Below the pieces are notes generated by a model. That model was not told the DNA's origin, did no database searches, and saw nothing but the letters and a program-made list of their open reading frames with translations. Positions 17,812 through 25,389 of a stretch of 64,000 nucleotides of DNA are shown piece after piece. A program made the translations under genes and the position numbers. Each line of letters begins with the position of its first letter. Positions within the stretch are counted from its first letter, which is position 1. Source of the DNA: HGM12587 sp045128635 (GTDB taxonomy: Bacteria > Bacillota > Clostridia > Lachnospirales > Lachnospiraceae); contig JBGVRS010000149.1 of the NCBI GenBank assembly GCA_045128635.1, positions 46,233 to 110,232 of the forward strand, read 5' to 3'.

Positions 17812-17977
17812 AGATAGTATTGTGCTATGTTATTTTTGTTTAGTTGTTTATTTAATTAGTTGCCTCGAAAGGTGACAGAAGGCGTACAGGGTCATTCATA
17901 AGGGATGTTCATCGGTACGGGAGTTATAGTGATAAGGTCTGTTTGTGCTGCCACTGAAATAGTGGGAGCTTTTTTTT
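17812..17977 (+). ncRNA. candidate noncoding RNA, about 165 nt
   Basis: The segment lies between a good promoter and a strong terminator (GCTGCCACT / AGTGGGAGC, T8 at 17970-17977) and has no ORF with an SD. Its GC content rises sharply over the AT-rich surroundings from about 17862 on. Internal pairings such as GCCT/AGGC (17862-17883) are possible. I do not recognise a known family. Confidence 0.55.
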
Positions 17978-18146
17978 GGGCCTTTTCACGAATAATAATT
18001 TGGTGACATTATGAGAAATAGCGGTAGAACGTCCATAAACTCCGATACAACGGTTTTTGGTGTTTTTTCGATATGAGTTGCATTTAGTTGCAAAAAAGGG
18101 CAGATTTGGCCAATATCATATTTTGTCAAAATTTCTGAAAAAAGTA

Positions 18147-18176
18147 TTGACAACATGTATGAGTAGTAGTTATTGT
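18147..18176 (+). promoter_or_regulatory. promoter before the Cro-like gene
   Basis: TTGACA (18147-18152), an 18-base spacer and TATTGT (18171-18176) lie about 165 bases ahead of the first CDS of the replication module. Confidence 0.6.
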
Positions 18177-18237
18177 AAGTGACAGGAACTGAAATTTCCA
18201 AAAAATTACAATTAAATTAAAAACAAAAAAAACGCAG

Positions 18238-18307
18238 ACGCGCGAATTACTAAAGATAAAGTCCAGCAAGCATGGGGCAGAAACTTAAGTATTTCGTGCG
18301 TTTTTTG
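18238..18307 (+). promoter_or_regulatory. terminator-like structured leader
   Basis: ACGCGCGAA pairs with TTCGTGCGT across a loop of about 45 bases, followed immediately by T6. Located between promoter and first gene, it could be an attenuator or end a short RNA of about 120 nt. Confidence 0.5.
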
Positions 18308-18341
18308 TTTATTTATCAATCCAATAGGAGGTGAGAAATTT

Positions 18342-18524
18342 ATGAAAAATATTGAATTGAGAACATATGCATTAAATCATGGTGTCAAACTTTGGGAGAT
18401 TGCAGAAAAACTGGGTGTTTCAGAATCTACTTTTTCAAAAAGATTAAGAAAAGAATTTGACGAAGAGAAAAAAGAGAAAATTATGGAGATTATTGATGAA
18501 CTTTCAATTGTGAAAGGGGTGTAA
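18342..18524 (+). CDS. small helix-turn-helix protein (Cro-like)
   Basis: A 60-residue DNA-binding protein. LWEIAEKLGVSESTFSKRLR (residues 17-36) is a clear helix-turn-helix, followed by a basic and acidic tail. A strong AGGAGGTGAG SD precedes the ATG. It heads the leftmost operon of the element and overlaps the next ORF by one base, so the two are translationally coupled. It probably regulates replication or the lysogeny switch. Confidence 0.8.
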   Translation: MKNIELRTYALNHGVKLWEIAEKLGVSESTFSKRLRKEFDEEKKEKIMEIIDELSIVKGV

Positions 18525-18694
18525 TGATGAGTACGACGGCACTTGTAACGATTGAAGAAGGCCAAAAAAGATATGGTTTTGGCAGAAAAAAACTAATGGA
18601 AATCGCAAACGAAAATGATGCTGTTCGCCGTTTTGGATATCGATCAGTTAGAATCGATACTGCGATTTTAGATAAAGCATTAAAAAGATATTGA
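18524..18694 (+). CDS. excisionase-like small DNA-binding protein
   Basis: A 56-residue protein (MMSTTALVTIEEGQKRYGFG...). The pattern EEGQKRYGFGRKKLMEIA followed by VRRFGYRSVRIDTAILDKAL resembles the winged-helix excisionase/DUF6462 group: a short helix pair, a wing and a final helix. It may assist integrase or serve as a regulator. The ATG overlaps the stop of the previous gene. Confidence 0.7.
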   Translation: MMSTTALVTIEEGQKRYGFGRKKLMEIANENDAVRRFGYRSVRIDTAILDKALKRY

Positions 18695-18711
18695 ATTTAG
18701 GAGTAAAAATT

Positions 18712-18915
18712 ATGACTAGAGTTTTTTTCCATACACTAAAAAGTAAAAAACAGTTGAAAAAGTTTTCTGGCAAAAAAATAATATCGGCAGAATTTACAGA
18801 CGAGACTGGAAAATTTTTTGAAATATCATTTGATGTCGGAAACGATAAAAAACAAGATATCCTAATTTCCTTCGAGACTAGAACACCGCATGTTTTTATC
18901 AGCGACATTTATTAA
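18712..18915 (+). CDS. hypothetical protein, 67 residues
   Basis: A 67-residue protein starting MTRVFFHTLKSKKQLKKFSG at ATG 18712, which has a TTAGGAG SD; the upstream in-frame ATG (18691) lies inside the previous gene. It has a basic N-terminus and a predicted beta-rich middle (IISAEFTDETGKFFEISFDV). No family is recognised. It lies in the replication operon. Confidence 0.65.
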   Translation: MTRVFFHTLKSKKQLKKFSGKKIISAEFTDETGKFFEISFDVGNDKKQDILISFETRTPHVFISDIY

Positions 18916-18968
18916 GATATTCAATCAATGGGTTTTGGTTCGAGAGAAGCAAAAGAAAGGCATAAACA

Positions 18969-20702
18969 ATGAATTTAAAATTTCTAAAAGCAAGACTTGC
19001 CGTTGAACCCAATGAAACTCAGCCGGACCAAAAATACATATTCCTTGTGAAAAGCCAGGAGCTTGCAATGAACCTTGTACTAGCTGGATTTGCTGCAGTT
19101 CCGATTGGAAATGATGGTGTATCGATTCGTGATTTTCACGAAATGATAAAAAATCTTGAACCAGGGAAAACACATGCCATTCGTTATCTGTTCGCACTGG
19201 CAATGTCAAAGAAAACAAATGATGAGATTCGAAACTATTTAAAAGCAGAAGGCTTCTATTCGTGTGAGGCCTGGCAGGTATTTTACAGGAAAGACTATTT
19301 GGAAAATGCGGAAAATGTCGGTGAGTTAAAAGCTGCAGTGATGTCGTTTATTCAAAATCGAGAATATAAATGCAAAGATGTTCCAGAGCTTCCAGACCAA
19401 GTAAAGGGTCGATTGATGTACAAAACAGAATATGACAGAAACGGGAACGTGAAATCTGAAAAACTCTTACAGACGGTAAAAAACTTTGAAACAGTCCTAC
19501 AAATGGATAAAAGGTTTGCAGGAAAAATCCGTTTTGATGAATTTTCCAAGCAAACAATGCTATATGGCTCGGTTCCTTGGGAAAAAGACAAAAACTTTCG
19601 TCCATGGGGGAGCAGTGACGATTCGGCAGCTTTTTCGTTAATACAAGCTGACTATGGTTTGGCTAATCGCAATGACTTTTACGACGCCCTTCGAAACGTG
19701 GCAAATCAGAATTCATTTCATCCTTTAAGAGAAATGTTGGACGATTTGAAATGGGATGGAAAAGAATATATCAGAGGATTGCTCCCTGATTATCTGGGGG
19801 GCATGGATGACGATTATAATTATCAAGTAATGAGGTTGTTTTTGATAGGAGCTGTAGCGAGGATTTATGAGCCGGGCATCAAATTTGATTACACGATGAT
19901 TTTGCAAGGATCTCAGGGGATTGGGAAAAGCACCTTTTTGAGATTGTTAGCTCTAAATGACAATTGGTTTAATGATTCTCTTGATTCCCTTGATTCGGAC
20001 AAAGCGGTTCAGTCACTTCTTGGCTCTTGGGTCATTGAACTTGCCGAGCTGAAGAGCTTAGCCAGAACGGCTGGCGGTGTGGAGTCAGTAAAGCGATTTT
20101 TATCAGCGACGCAGGATAAATTTCGAGAACCATACCAGCGACGAGCGGATATATACCAGCGGCAGTGTGTTTTCGCCGGAACAACAAACAAATCGGATTA
20201 TTTGCAAGATGAAACCGGAAACCGCCGTTTTTTAATTGTTGAAGTTGGAAGAAGTAAGCCAACAAAAAGTTTGTTCCAACCGTCTGTTATGACTGATATT
20301 AAGGCTGCATGGTCTCAAGCTGTACATATATGGAAAAATGAGCATCCAGCATTGGTTTTACCAGAAAGTTGCCGGGAAACAGCGAAACAAATGCAGGAAA
20401 ATGCGACGAGCGATGATGGAAAACGAGGACTGATTGAGGCATATCTTGAAGGTAAGAACAGGGTTTGTGCTATTGAAATCTGGCAAGAAGCGCTAAATGA
20501 GACGGGCAGACCACCAAAATGGCAAGCAGCAGATATCGGAGATATAGTTTCTCAAATACCTGGATGGAAAAAATTGGACAAAACAGCACGTTTCGGAAAG
20601 TATGGTCCGCAAAAAGGATTTCAAAGAGAAAGAACCTACAAAAAAAACGATGATTTCATGTCAATAGATGAGTTAGGAGACGATGAACCTCCGTTTGTCT
20701 AA
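18969..20702 (+). CDS. VapE-family replication helicase/primase-like protein
   Basis: A 577-residue protein with a virulence-associated E (PF05272-type) ATPase domain in the C-terminal half. Walker A GSQGIGKST lies at about 314-322, a Walker B-like WVIELAEL at about 354-361, and the family segment VFAGTTNKSDYL..GNRRF at about 401-420. The N-terminal 200 residues are not clearly assigned. VapE-like proteins replace phage replication proteins in satellites such as SaPIs. Direct GTTAC iterons start six bases after the stop codon, so the likely job is origin recognition or unwinding of the excised element. Confidence 0.88.
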   Translation: MNLKFLKARLAVEPNETQPDQKYIFLVKSQELAMNLVLAGFAAVPIGNDGVSIRDFHEMIKNLEPGKTHAIRYLFALAMSKKTNDEIRNYLKAEGFYSCEAWQVFYRKDYLENAENVGELKAAVMSFIQNREYKCKDVPELPDQVKGRLMYKTEYDRNGNVKSEKLLQTVKNFETVLQMDKRFAGKIRFDEFSKQTMLYGSVPWEKDKNFRPWGSSDDSAAFSLIQADYGLANRNDFYDALRNVANQNSFHPLREMLDDLKWDGKEYIRGLLPDYLGGMDDDYNYQVMRLFLIGAVARIYEPGIKFDYTMILQGSQGIGKSTFLRLLALNDNWFNDSLDSLDSDKAVQSLLGSWVIELAELKSLARTAGGVESVKRFLSATQDKFREPYQRRADIYQRQCVFAGTTNKSDYLQDETGNRRFLIVEVGRSKPTKSLFQPSVMTDIKAAWSQAVHIWKNEHPALVLPESCRETAKQMQENATSDDGKRGLIEAYLEGKNRVCAIEIWQEALNETGRPPKWQAADIGDIVSQIPGWKKLDKTARFGKYGPQKGFQRERTYKKNDDFMSIDELGDDEPPFV

Positions 20703-20707
20703 AGGTG

Positions 20708-20891
20708 GTTACACGTTAGTTACATGCAAGTTACAAGATAGTTACGCTGGAAAAACATTGTATTTATAGCATTTTCTAGTCTCTTGTAACTAAGGTAACT
20801 ATAAAAAACAAAAACAATTTAAAAATAAAAAAATATAAAAAAGAAAAGTTTTTTGTATTGGTTACACAAGAAAGTTACACACGTTAGTTAC
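20708..20891. other. candidate replication origin with GTTAC iterons
   Basis: Four direct GTTAC copies start at 20708, 20719, 20730 and 20741, exactly 11 bases apart. Two inverted GTAAC copies lie at 20786 and 20795. A run of over 50 bases, almost purely A and T (about 20800-20855), follows. Three more direct GTTAC copies lie at 20861, 20874 and 20887, 13 bases apart. Iterons on both sides of an AT-rich melting region next to the rep gene match the known SaPI origin design. Confidence 0.75.
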
Positions 20892-20908
20892 ACTTTGGAG
20901 GTAATAAC

Positions 20909-21151
20909 TTGAATTTTAAAAATTCGCAGGAAGCGCAGACATATTTGGAAATCTGGAATTTTCACAAAAAATATTATGGAATAAATACAGACATGGAAAC
21001 ATGGAGACAGATTTTGGAAGAAGCAAAAGAGCTTGACGATAAACTTAACAATGATTTTGCCAGAAGCCTTATAAGTGCAGTTGTTTTGCATCTGAATAAA
21101 CAAGCAACAGAAAAATTGAAAGGAGCAAGAATGGATGGCACCAGAGCTTAA
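20909..21151 (+). CDS. hypothetical protein, 80 residues
   Basis: An 80-residue, mostly helical acidic protein starting at TTG (20909), supported by TTGGAGG a few bases upstream. It contains NTDMETWRQILEEAKELDDKL. The 3-prime end overlaps the next gene by 17 bases. It follows the origin directly and has no recognised family. Confidence 0.7.
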   Translation: MNFKNSQEAQTYLEIWNFHKKYYGINTDMETWRQILEEAKELDDKLNNDFARSLISAVVLHLNKQATEKLKGARMDGTRA

Positions 21152-21389
21152 ATGTGAAATTATAGAGCACTATGGGACAATCTCCGGCGCAGGATCTTCA
21201 ATGGAAATCCAGTTCAATCTTATTTCATGGGCTGGTAAATCACCGCGGTATGATTTGCGACCTTGGAAAATGGCTGACGGAGAAAGAAAACAGCCATGTA
21301 AAGGAATAACACTTGGAAATGAAGAGTTAAAGCGCTTAAAAGTCATTTTAGACGGGTTAGAAGAGGAAAAACTAAGCTCATCAAAGTGA
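21135..21389 (+). CDS. PC4/YdbC-like single-stranded DNA-binding protein
   Basis: An 84-residue protein resembling the YdbC/PC4 group. The pattern KCEIIEHYGTIS, FNLISWAGKSPRYDLRPW and CKGITLGNEELKRLKVIL matches the beta-sheet plus terminal helix of this fold, which binds single-stranded DNA. Its place beside the origin suggests a role in replication or transcription of the element. It overlaps the preceding ORF, and its SD is inside that ORF (GGAGCAAG). Confidence 0.75.
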   Translation: MAPELKCEIIEHYGTISGAGSSMEIQFNLISWAGKSPRYDLRPWKMADGERKQPCKGITLGNEELKRLKVILDGLEEEKLSSSK

Positions 21390-21424
21390 CATTTAATCTA
21401 AAAAAGACAGAAAAGAGGTGAAAA

Positions 21425-21922
21425 ATGAGCAATAAAACATCAAATTTTCCATCAAATCAGCTAAACAATCTCCCGGAAGAGTTTTGCCGGCAAACGGTAG
21501 GAGATTTGTCGGAATTACAAGGGCAAGGAAGGCCAAAAACTCTTGACGAATTAAAAACGCGAATAGATCAATACTTTGAATTTTGCGGAAATCGTGGCTT
21601 TCGCCCTGGAATAGAGGCATTGTGCTTGAGTCTGAATATAACAAGGCAAACACTTTGGAGATGGTGTAACAACGAAGACTGCGGAGAAGAGTGGGCGGAA
21701 TGTTGTAGAACTGCCAAACAATACATATTGACTTTTCTCGAACAAGCAACAATGAAAGGAAAGATCAATCCTGCATCGTCAATCTTTTATCTAAAGAACT
21801 GGGCAGATTACAAAGACAATATTTCCTTTGATGAAGCTATCCCAACATCGTCAACGAAGCAAGCGCTTTCGGCCGCCGAACTTCCTAAATTAGGGTTACA
21901 TAATGCTGAAAACGATGGATAA
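21425..21922 (+). CDS. terminase small-subunit-like DNA-packaging protein
   Basis: A 165-residue protein. RPKTLDELKTRIDQYFEFC and PGIEALCLSLNITRQTLWRW form the N-terminal helix-turn-helix typical of phage small-terminase or packaging proteins. Then LEQATMKGKINPASSIFYLKNWADYKD matches the segment before the C-terminal tail in that family. No large terminase is in the element. A TerS without TerL is a hallmark of satellites that redirect a helper's packaging motor. Confidence 0.78.
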   Translation: MSNKTSNFPSNQLNNLPEEFCRQTVGDLSELQGQGRPKTLDELKTRIDQYFEFCGNRGFRPGIEALCLSLNITRQTLWRWCNNEDCGEEWAECCRTAKQYILTFLEQATMKGKINPASSIFYLKNWADYKDNISFDEAIPTSSTKQALSAAELPKLGLHNAENDG

Positions 21923-22069
21923 TAAGTTTACATAAAGAAAAATACGGATATTTAAGGAACACAAGACAAAGCGAAAACACTGAAAAATGGCTTAAAATCA
22001 AGGTTTTTCGCTATTTTTTAATATGTTTGATCTATGTAACAAACTGTAGTTTGTCGAATAGATGAAGAA

Positions 22070-22167
22070 TTTCGATGGTTTTAGGACTGTCTTTGAGATT
22101 GGATGGTGTGGGGGTTGTTACTCATTCTGCTGCACCCCCTACTAAGTCCTAAAAACATCTTCGAAAA
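22070..22167 (+). promoter_or_regulatory. long structured element ahead of the first large orphan gene
   Basis: TTTTAGGACT (22079-22088) pairs with AGTCCTAAAA (22144-22153), extended outward by GATG/CATC and TTTCG/CGAAA pairings. An inner GGGGG/CCCCC stem lies within. The 3-prime side carries CCCCCTACTAAGTCC, nearly repeated at 24415-24429. It may be an RNA leader or a protein-binding DNA site. Confidence 0.55.
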
Positions 22168-22191
22168 ATAAAAAAGATAGGAGATTTTAAA

Positions 22192-23235
22192 ATGTTAAAT
22201 TTTAACCAACTTGCATTTTTTATGCGATCGGAATGCGAAGCCTTTAAAAAAGGCTATGTGGAATCCGAAAAAAGACGTGAAACTGTCAAAGAAGAAATTT
22301 CGAAAACTTTTATCAAAGGAACTCCAACGTATCAGCCCAAAATGAAAGAACCTGATGATAAATGCGATTCCGAAATTGCCGAAATGCGTAGCAGTGCGTT
22401 AAACAATGTAAGGCCACATATTGAAGAATTAAGAAATCATGAGATGTCAAGGCTTAAAAGTGTTAATGAAACCACACTGGCTAAGCTTAAGATGCTTGAT
22501 GGGATTCCATTAACTGCATCAGAACTTTCAGCGATTGCCGATAAATACAATATAAATAATGATTACTATTCGGCACGTTATCTGCAGACACTTGCAGAAA
22601 AAAACGGTCTTGAGTTCGTATCAGGTATTGAGCCATCGTACGATACAAAAATGGCTATTTTATCGGGTCTTGAAGCGCAGCTTGTTGAAGTTTTAACGGA
22701 CTTTAATACTTCGAAAGACTGTGATCCTAAGATTAAATATGCAAATTTATCTGAAGACGTTATTCAACGTGCATGTGAATTATATGGTGGAAGTTCCCCT
22801 GCGACAAATCCGGAACATGTTGCTTCAAAAGCCCTGTTGGCGATCTCTTCAGCGAATGGCGCTATTGAAAAGGGTGTCTGTATTGCAAACGTTCTTAAAA
22901 ATGCATCTGAAGAATCTCGAAACCTTATTCTTTGTGCCGTAGCAGAGGATGGAAGCATCCCAGAAATAGCAGTTTCGTATTCTGGATTTGCCGATGAAAT
23001 TAATGATTTTAAAAAAGGTGGAGCAGCAGAATTCCGTAGAGCTCAGAAATGCGTTGAAAATATGAAGGCAGCAAAAGATATTGAGTCAGCGACATATTAT
23101 ATGAATGAAATAGGCGAAAACAGATTTATTGGTGCTATGGCCAGAAAGGCGGCCAAGAGCAGTGTTGTGATCGCGGATTGTCTGTCTAAACAAGCCGAAC
23201 TGATCGCGAGTGATGGTGACAATAATTTAAAATAG
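22192..23235 (+). CDS. hypothetical element protein, 347 residues
   Basis: No family is recognised. It is predicted mostly alpha-helical, with a charged N-terminal coil (residues 12-45) and a conserved-looking segment GIPLTASELSAIADKY...YYSARYLQTLAEKNG near 104-140. There is no signal peptide or membrane segment. A good AGGAG SD precedes the ATG. A similar helical architecture in the next gene suggests distant paralogy. Its position between the TerS-like and tape-measure genes suggests a structural, scaffold or interference role, but that is inference. Confidence 0.72.
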   Translation: MLNFNQLAFFMRSECEAFKKGYVESEKRRETVKEEISKTFIKGTPTYQPKMKEPDDKCDSEIAEMRSSALNNVRPHIEELRNHEMSRLKSVNETTLAKLKMLDGIPLTASELSAIADKYNINNDYYSARYLQTLAEKNGLEFVSGIEPSYDTKMAILSGLEAQLVEVLTDFNTSKDCDPKIKYANLSEDVIQRACELYGGSSPATNPEHVASKALLAISSANGAIEKGVCIANVLKNASEESRNLILCAVAEDGSIPEIAVSYSGFADEINDFKKGGAAEFRRAQKCVENMKAAKDIESATYYMNEIGENRFIGAMARKAAKSSVVIADCLSKQAELIASDGDNNLK

Positions 23236-23250
23236 CAGAGAGGTTGAGAT

Positions 23251-24168
23251 ATGCGTATAAAAAAATACATTATAAAAATTGCGAACATACTAAAAGAGTG
23301 GAAGATTTCAGTGGATGAACTAGAAACAAAATACCTGCGAGAAAAAAATGATCTGGAAAAATATTGTGATGAAAAACGCGGACAATGGACAGAGGCTTAT
23401 ATTGAGCAATATAAAAAGGAAAATTCACCAAATGAAAAATACATAATAGCGTATAAAGCTGCAAAAGAACCTGTTCAAAGTGCTATCGAGCGCAATCTGT
23501 CATTGATTCTTAATGGACTTGATTCATTCTTTGGTGCGCCGGTATCGACAGAATTTGCTAATACAATTATGGCAACAAAGCTGGCAGACTTGCAGCTGAG
23601 TAATTTAGAGTTTGAACTTCTAAAAAAATCTGTTTCTTCATATGCAGAGGCTAGACTGCTAAACCAGCTGGCATTATCTAGAACTAAAAAAGCCGATGTT
23701 GTTCAGATGAAAGAAAATGGAGAACCGGAAAGAGTTTCAAAAGAGATGATAGACCCCTATTTACGTCTTGATATTCCAGACATGAAAGACACATACGACA
23801 GATATGAGAGATTTAGAGATTCCGCATTAAGAATGGCAAAAAATTATGTGGGGAAATTAGGAACTTTGAACTTTGCACTTGAACAGAATACGCCGGCATA
23901 TATTTGTGTTGCAATGGAGTCCTTTGTTAGAAATCATGAAGACGAAAGATTTTTAGAGATAATTGAAAAAGCAAGCAGTTCATTAAACTGCGTTAAAGGC
24001 AGAAAAGTTTATACGGAAAATGATAAAAAGCTAATAGATACATTGATAGATCCGCGATATACGCCGTCAAAAGAAAAAGTTTTTTCAGTTGCTGCAATAC
24101 ATGAAGATATTGAAGAATTGCTTCGATTAGACCCACGTTATACAAACTTTTTTGACGATGAAGAATAG
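23251..24168 (+). CDS. hypothetical element protein, 305 residues
   Basis: No family is recognised. A helical 305-residue protein with a charged N-terminal coil (DELETKYLREKNDLEKYCDEKR), a middle segment LSNLEFELLKKSVSSYAEARLLNQLALS reminiscent of the preceding protein, and an acidic C-terminus ending FFDDEE. The start follows AGAGGTTGAG. It lies 15 bases after its neighbour, so they are co-transcribed and probably act together. Confidence 0.72.
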   Translation: MRIKKYIIKIANILKEWKISVDELETKYLREKNDLEKYCDEKRGQWTEAYIEQYKKENSPNEKYIIAYKAAKEPVQSAIERNLSLILNGLDSFFGAPVSTEFANTIMATKLADLQLSNLEFELLKKSVSSYAEARLLNQLALSRTKKADVVQMKENGEPERVSKEMIDPYLRLDIPDMKDTYDRYERFRDSALRMAKNYVGKLGTLNFALEQNTPAYICVAMESFVRNHEDERFLEIIEKASSSLNCVKGRKVYTENDKKLIDTLIDPRYTPSKEKVFSVAAIHEDIEELLRLDPRYTNFFDDEE

Positions 24169-24179
24169 GAGGTCAGGAT

Positions 24180-24359
24180 ATGAAAGTACCATATATTGTT
24201 AACTACTCGGGAACATATTATCCAGCAAACACGGAGCTACCAGATGAAGTTGCAGAAGCACTTGAAGAATCGGAGAAGAAAAGGATTGAGTTAGAAAGAA
24301 AATTAAAAAAAGAAAAACTTGAGAATGTGAATGTTATAAATATGTCTACTTTCAAATAA
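24180..24359 (+). CDS. hypothetical protein, 59 residues
   Basis: A 59-residue ORF beginning MKVPYIVNYSGTYYPANTEL, with an AGGAGGTCAG SD and a charged helix EESEKKRIELERKLKKEKL in the second half. It is too short for most ORF screens but well placed, 11 bases after the 305-residue gene. Function unknown. Confidence 0.68.
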   Translation: MKVPYIVNYSGTYYPANTELPDEVAEALEESEKKRIELERKLKKEKLENVNVINMSTFK

Positions 24360-24378
24360 AGGTCTATTGAAAAGAAAA

Positions 24379-24434
24379 GAGGGGCCTGGGGGTGTATAAA
24401 AAGAACGTATATCCCCCAACTAAGTCCCCAAAAT
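24379..24434 (+). promoter_or_regulatory. second copy of the CCCCC-ACTAAGTCC structured motif
   Basis: The inner stem GGGGGTGTATA / TATATCCCCC (about 24388-24417) sits inside an outer GGGG/CCCC pairing. The 3-prime strand CCCCCAACTAAGTCCCC matches the copy at about 22136-22150 with few changes. It lies between two small genes, upstream of the Com-like gene. Confidence 0.55.
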
Positions 24435-24476
24435 ACCGAAAAAAATAAAAAAGGCCTTTTGAATGGAGGAATAAAG

Positions 24477-24656
24477 TTGAAACAGGCTCAAATCGTGAAG
24501 GGAAAGGAAGTCCGTTGTCCTGTATGCGGCAGAAAGTATGGAGAGGTTTCTGAAGAAACTGTAATAAAAAATTTTATTATCCGCTGCAGAGGGAGAAAAA
24601 GTGGGGAGGCCCATTGTTTTATCGTTAACTATGGAGGTGTGATTGAAAATGAGTAG
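24477..24656 (+). CDS. Com-like zinc-ribbon protein
   Basis: A 59-residue protein from TTG 24477, chosen because GGAGGA lies seven bases before it; the frame is open back to 24459. RCPVCGRKYGEV gives one CxxC, and the later IRCRGRKSGEAHC could give the second cysteine pair. This resembles phage Mu Com-type small zinc-binding translational regulators, often found in Firmicutes prophages. The target is unknown. Confidence 0.7.
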   Translation: MKQAQIVKGKEVRCPVCGRKYGEVSEETVIKNFIIRCRGRKSGEAHCFIVNYGGVIENE

Positions 24657-24831
24657 TTTAATTATGACGATTTTATTAACCGTATTATTGATTTCGAACT
24701 TATTGCTGTTTGGTGTAATAATTTATTTTTCAAAAAACAAAAAAGACACTGCAAGCAAGGTCGGATTTGGTTTCATGGAAATATTAACTTTTGCAAATAT
24801 GGTAGTGATTGTATGGAGGATTTTCGGGTAA
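24649..24831 (+). CDS. small membrane protein, 60 residues
   Basis: A 60-residue protein from ATG 24649 (SD GGAGGTG), overlapping the end of the Com-like gene. A strong transmembrane segment lies at the N-terminus (LIMTILLTVLLISNLLLFGV), followed by a short basic loop (SKNKKDTASK), with a second hydrophobic stretch near the end. Its size would suit a holin-like or membrane-anchoring role, but no family is recognised. Confidence 0.6.
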   Translation: MSSLIMTILLTVLLISNLLLFGVIIYFSKNKKDTASKVGFGFMEILTFANMVVIVWRIFG

Positions 24832-25226
24832 TGATTAGCAAAGAAAGTAAAACAATTGGAAGAAAAATTGTAATTGCCGATTTTAGAAAGCTTAATCCTA
24901 GCATTTTTCTCCCGTATCACAACCTGGATAAAAAGACCATCACAAATGAAAGTGTGCTTTGTTCAGCAGATGGCAAGATTTTTATCAACAAAAAATCAGA
25001 ATTTGCAGAATATTTGGCCTCTACACTTGAATTGTTAATGCAAGAGACCCGGGAAACTTTAAAAGAGTTTGAAAGTCAAATGAAAGACCGGTTCCCAGAG
25101 ATAAGAAGTTTTGAGGACTGGGCGAAGATGACTGAAAACGAAGAAAATCGGAACATGGCTTTTGCAATGCTTATGGTCCCGGTTGAGTTGAAACGCCGTG
25201 GAATCGAAGAAAAATACTACAAATAA
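24831..25226 (+). CDS. hypothetical protein just upstream of the tape-measure gene
   Basis: A 131-residue protein whose ATG overlaps the previous TAA (TAATG), with an SD in GGAGG at about 24815. The N-terminal part looks beta-rich (RKIVIADFRKLNPSIFLPYHNL) and the C-terminal part helical and acidic. In tailed phages the gene before the tape measure is usually a tail assembly chaperone, so this could be a divergent one. I see no slippery frameshift site and no clear homology. Confidence 0.6.
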   Translation: MISKESKTIGRKIVIADFRKLNPSIFLPYHNLDKKTITNESVLCSADGKIFINKKSEFAEYLASTLELLMQETRETLKEFESQMKDRFPEIRSFEDWAKMTENEENRNMAFAMLMVPVELKRRGIEEKYYK

Positions 25227-25270
25227 AAATGGGGATATGTTAAAATAATTACATAATAAAGAGCGCATTG

Positions 25271-25309
25271 ATGCCACATATTCCCGTTTTGGGAGTGTGT
25301 GGCATTTTG
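25271..25309 (+). terminator. strong hairpin before the tape-measure gene
   Basis: ATGCCACA pairs with TGTGGCAT, with an inner TCCC/GGGA stem, followed by TTTTG. It likely ends transcription of the upstream small-gene operon or limits read-through into the tape-measure gene. Confidence 0.72.
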
Positions 25310-25338
25310 TGTTATATGAGGAAAGGGAAATAAATAAT

Positions 25339-25386
25339 AGGTGAGAGCGCCAGATGCCAGAGCCTAGCCTGAAAGGTAGGTGAAAG
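25339..25386 (+). promoter_or_regulatory. structured translation-initiation leader
   Basis: CCTAGCCT (25363-25370) pairs with AGGTAGG (25374-25380) across a GAA loop. The 3-prime arm includes the AGGTAGGTG sequence serving as SD for the tape-measure ATG at 25390, so initiation could be controlled by this hairpin. Confidence 0.45.
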
Positions 25387-25389
25387 TAT

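Larger units (their letters stand above)
17145..18341. other. 1.2-kb gene-poor region at the left of the element
   Basis: There is no well-supported CDS. One weak 36-codon frame (17237-17347, starting MKMVEDVQK) lacks an SD. The region holds a perfect bidirectional hairpin, a G13 tract, a promoter-RNA-terminator module (17777-17977) and a second promoter with a terminator-like leader (18147-18307). AT content is very high between about 17500 and 17800. Confidence 0.6.

Noticed and set aside
24831..25226. Programmed frameshift tail chaperone before the tape measure
   Set aside because: Position is suggestive, but I found no slippery heptamer leading into a second frame, so it was left as hypothetical.
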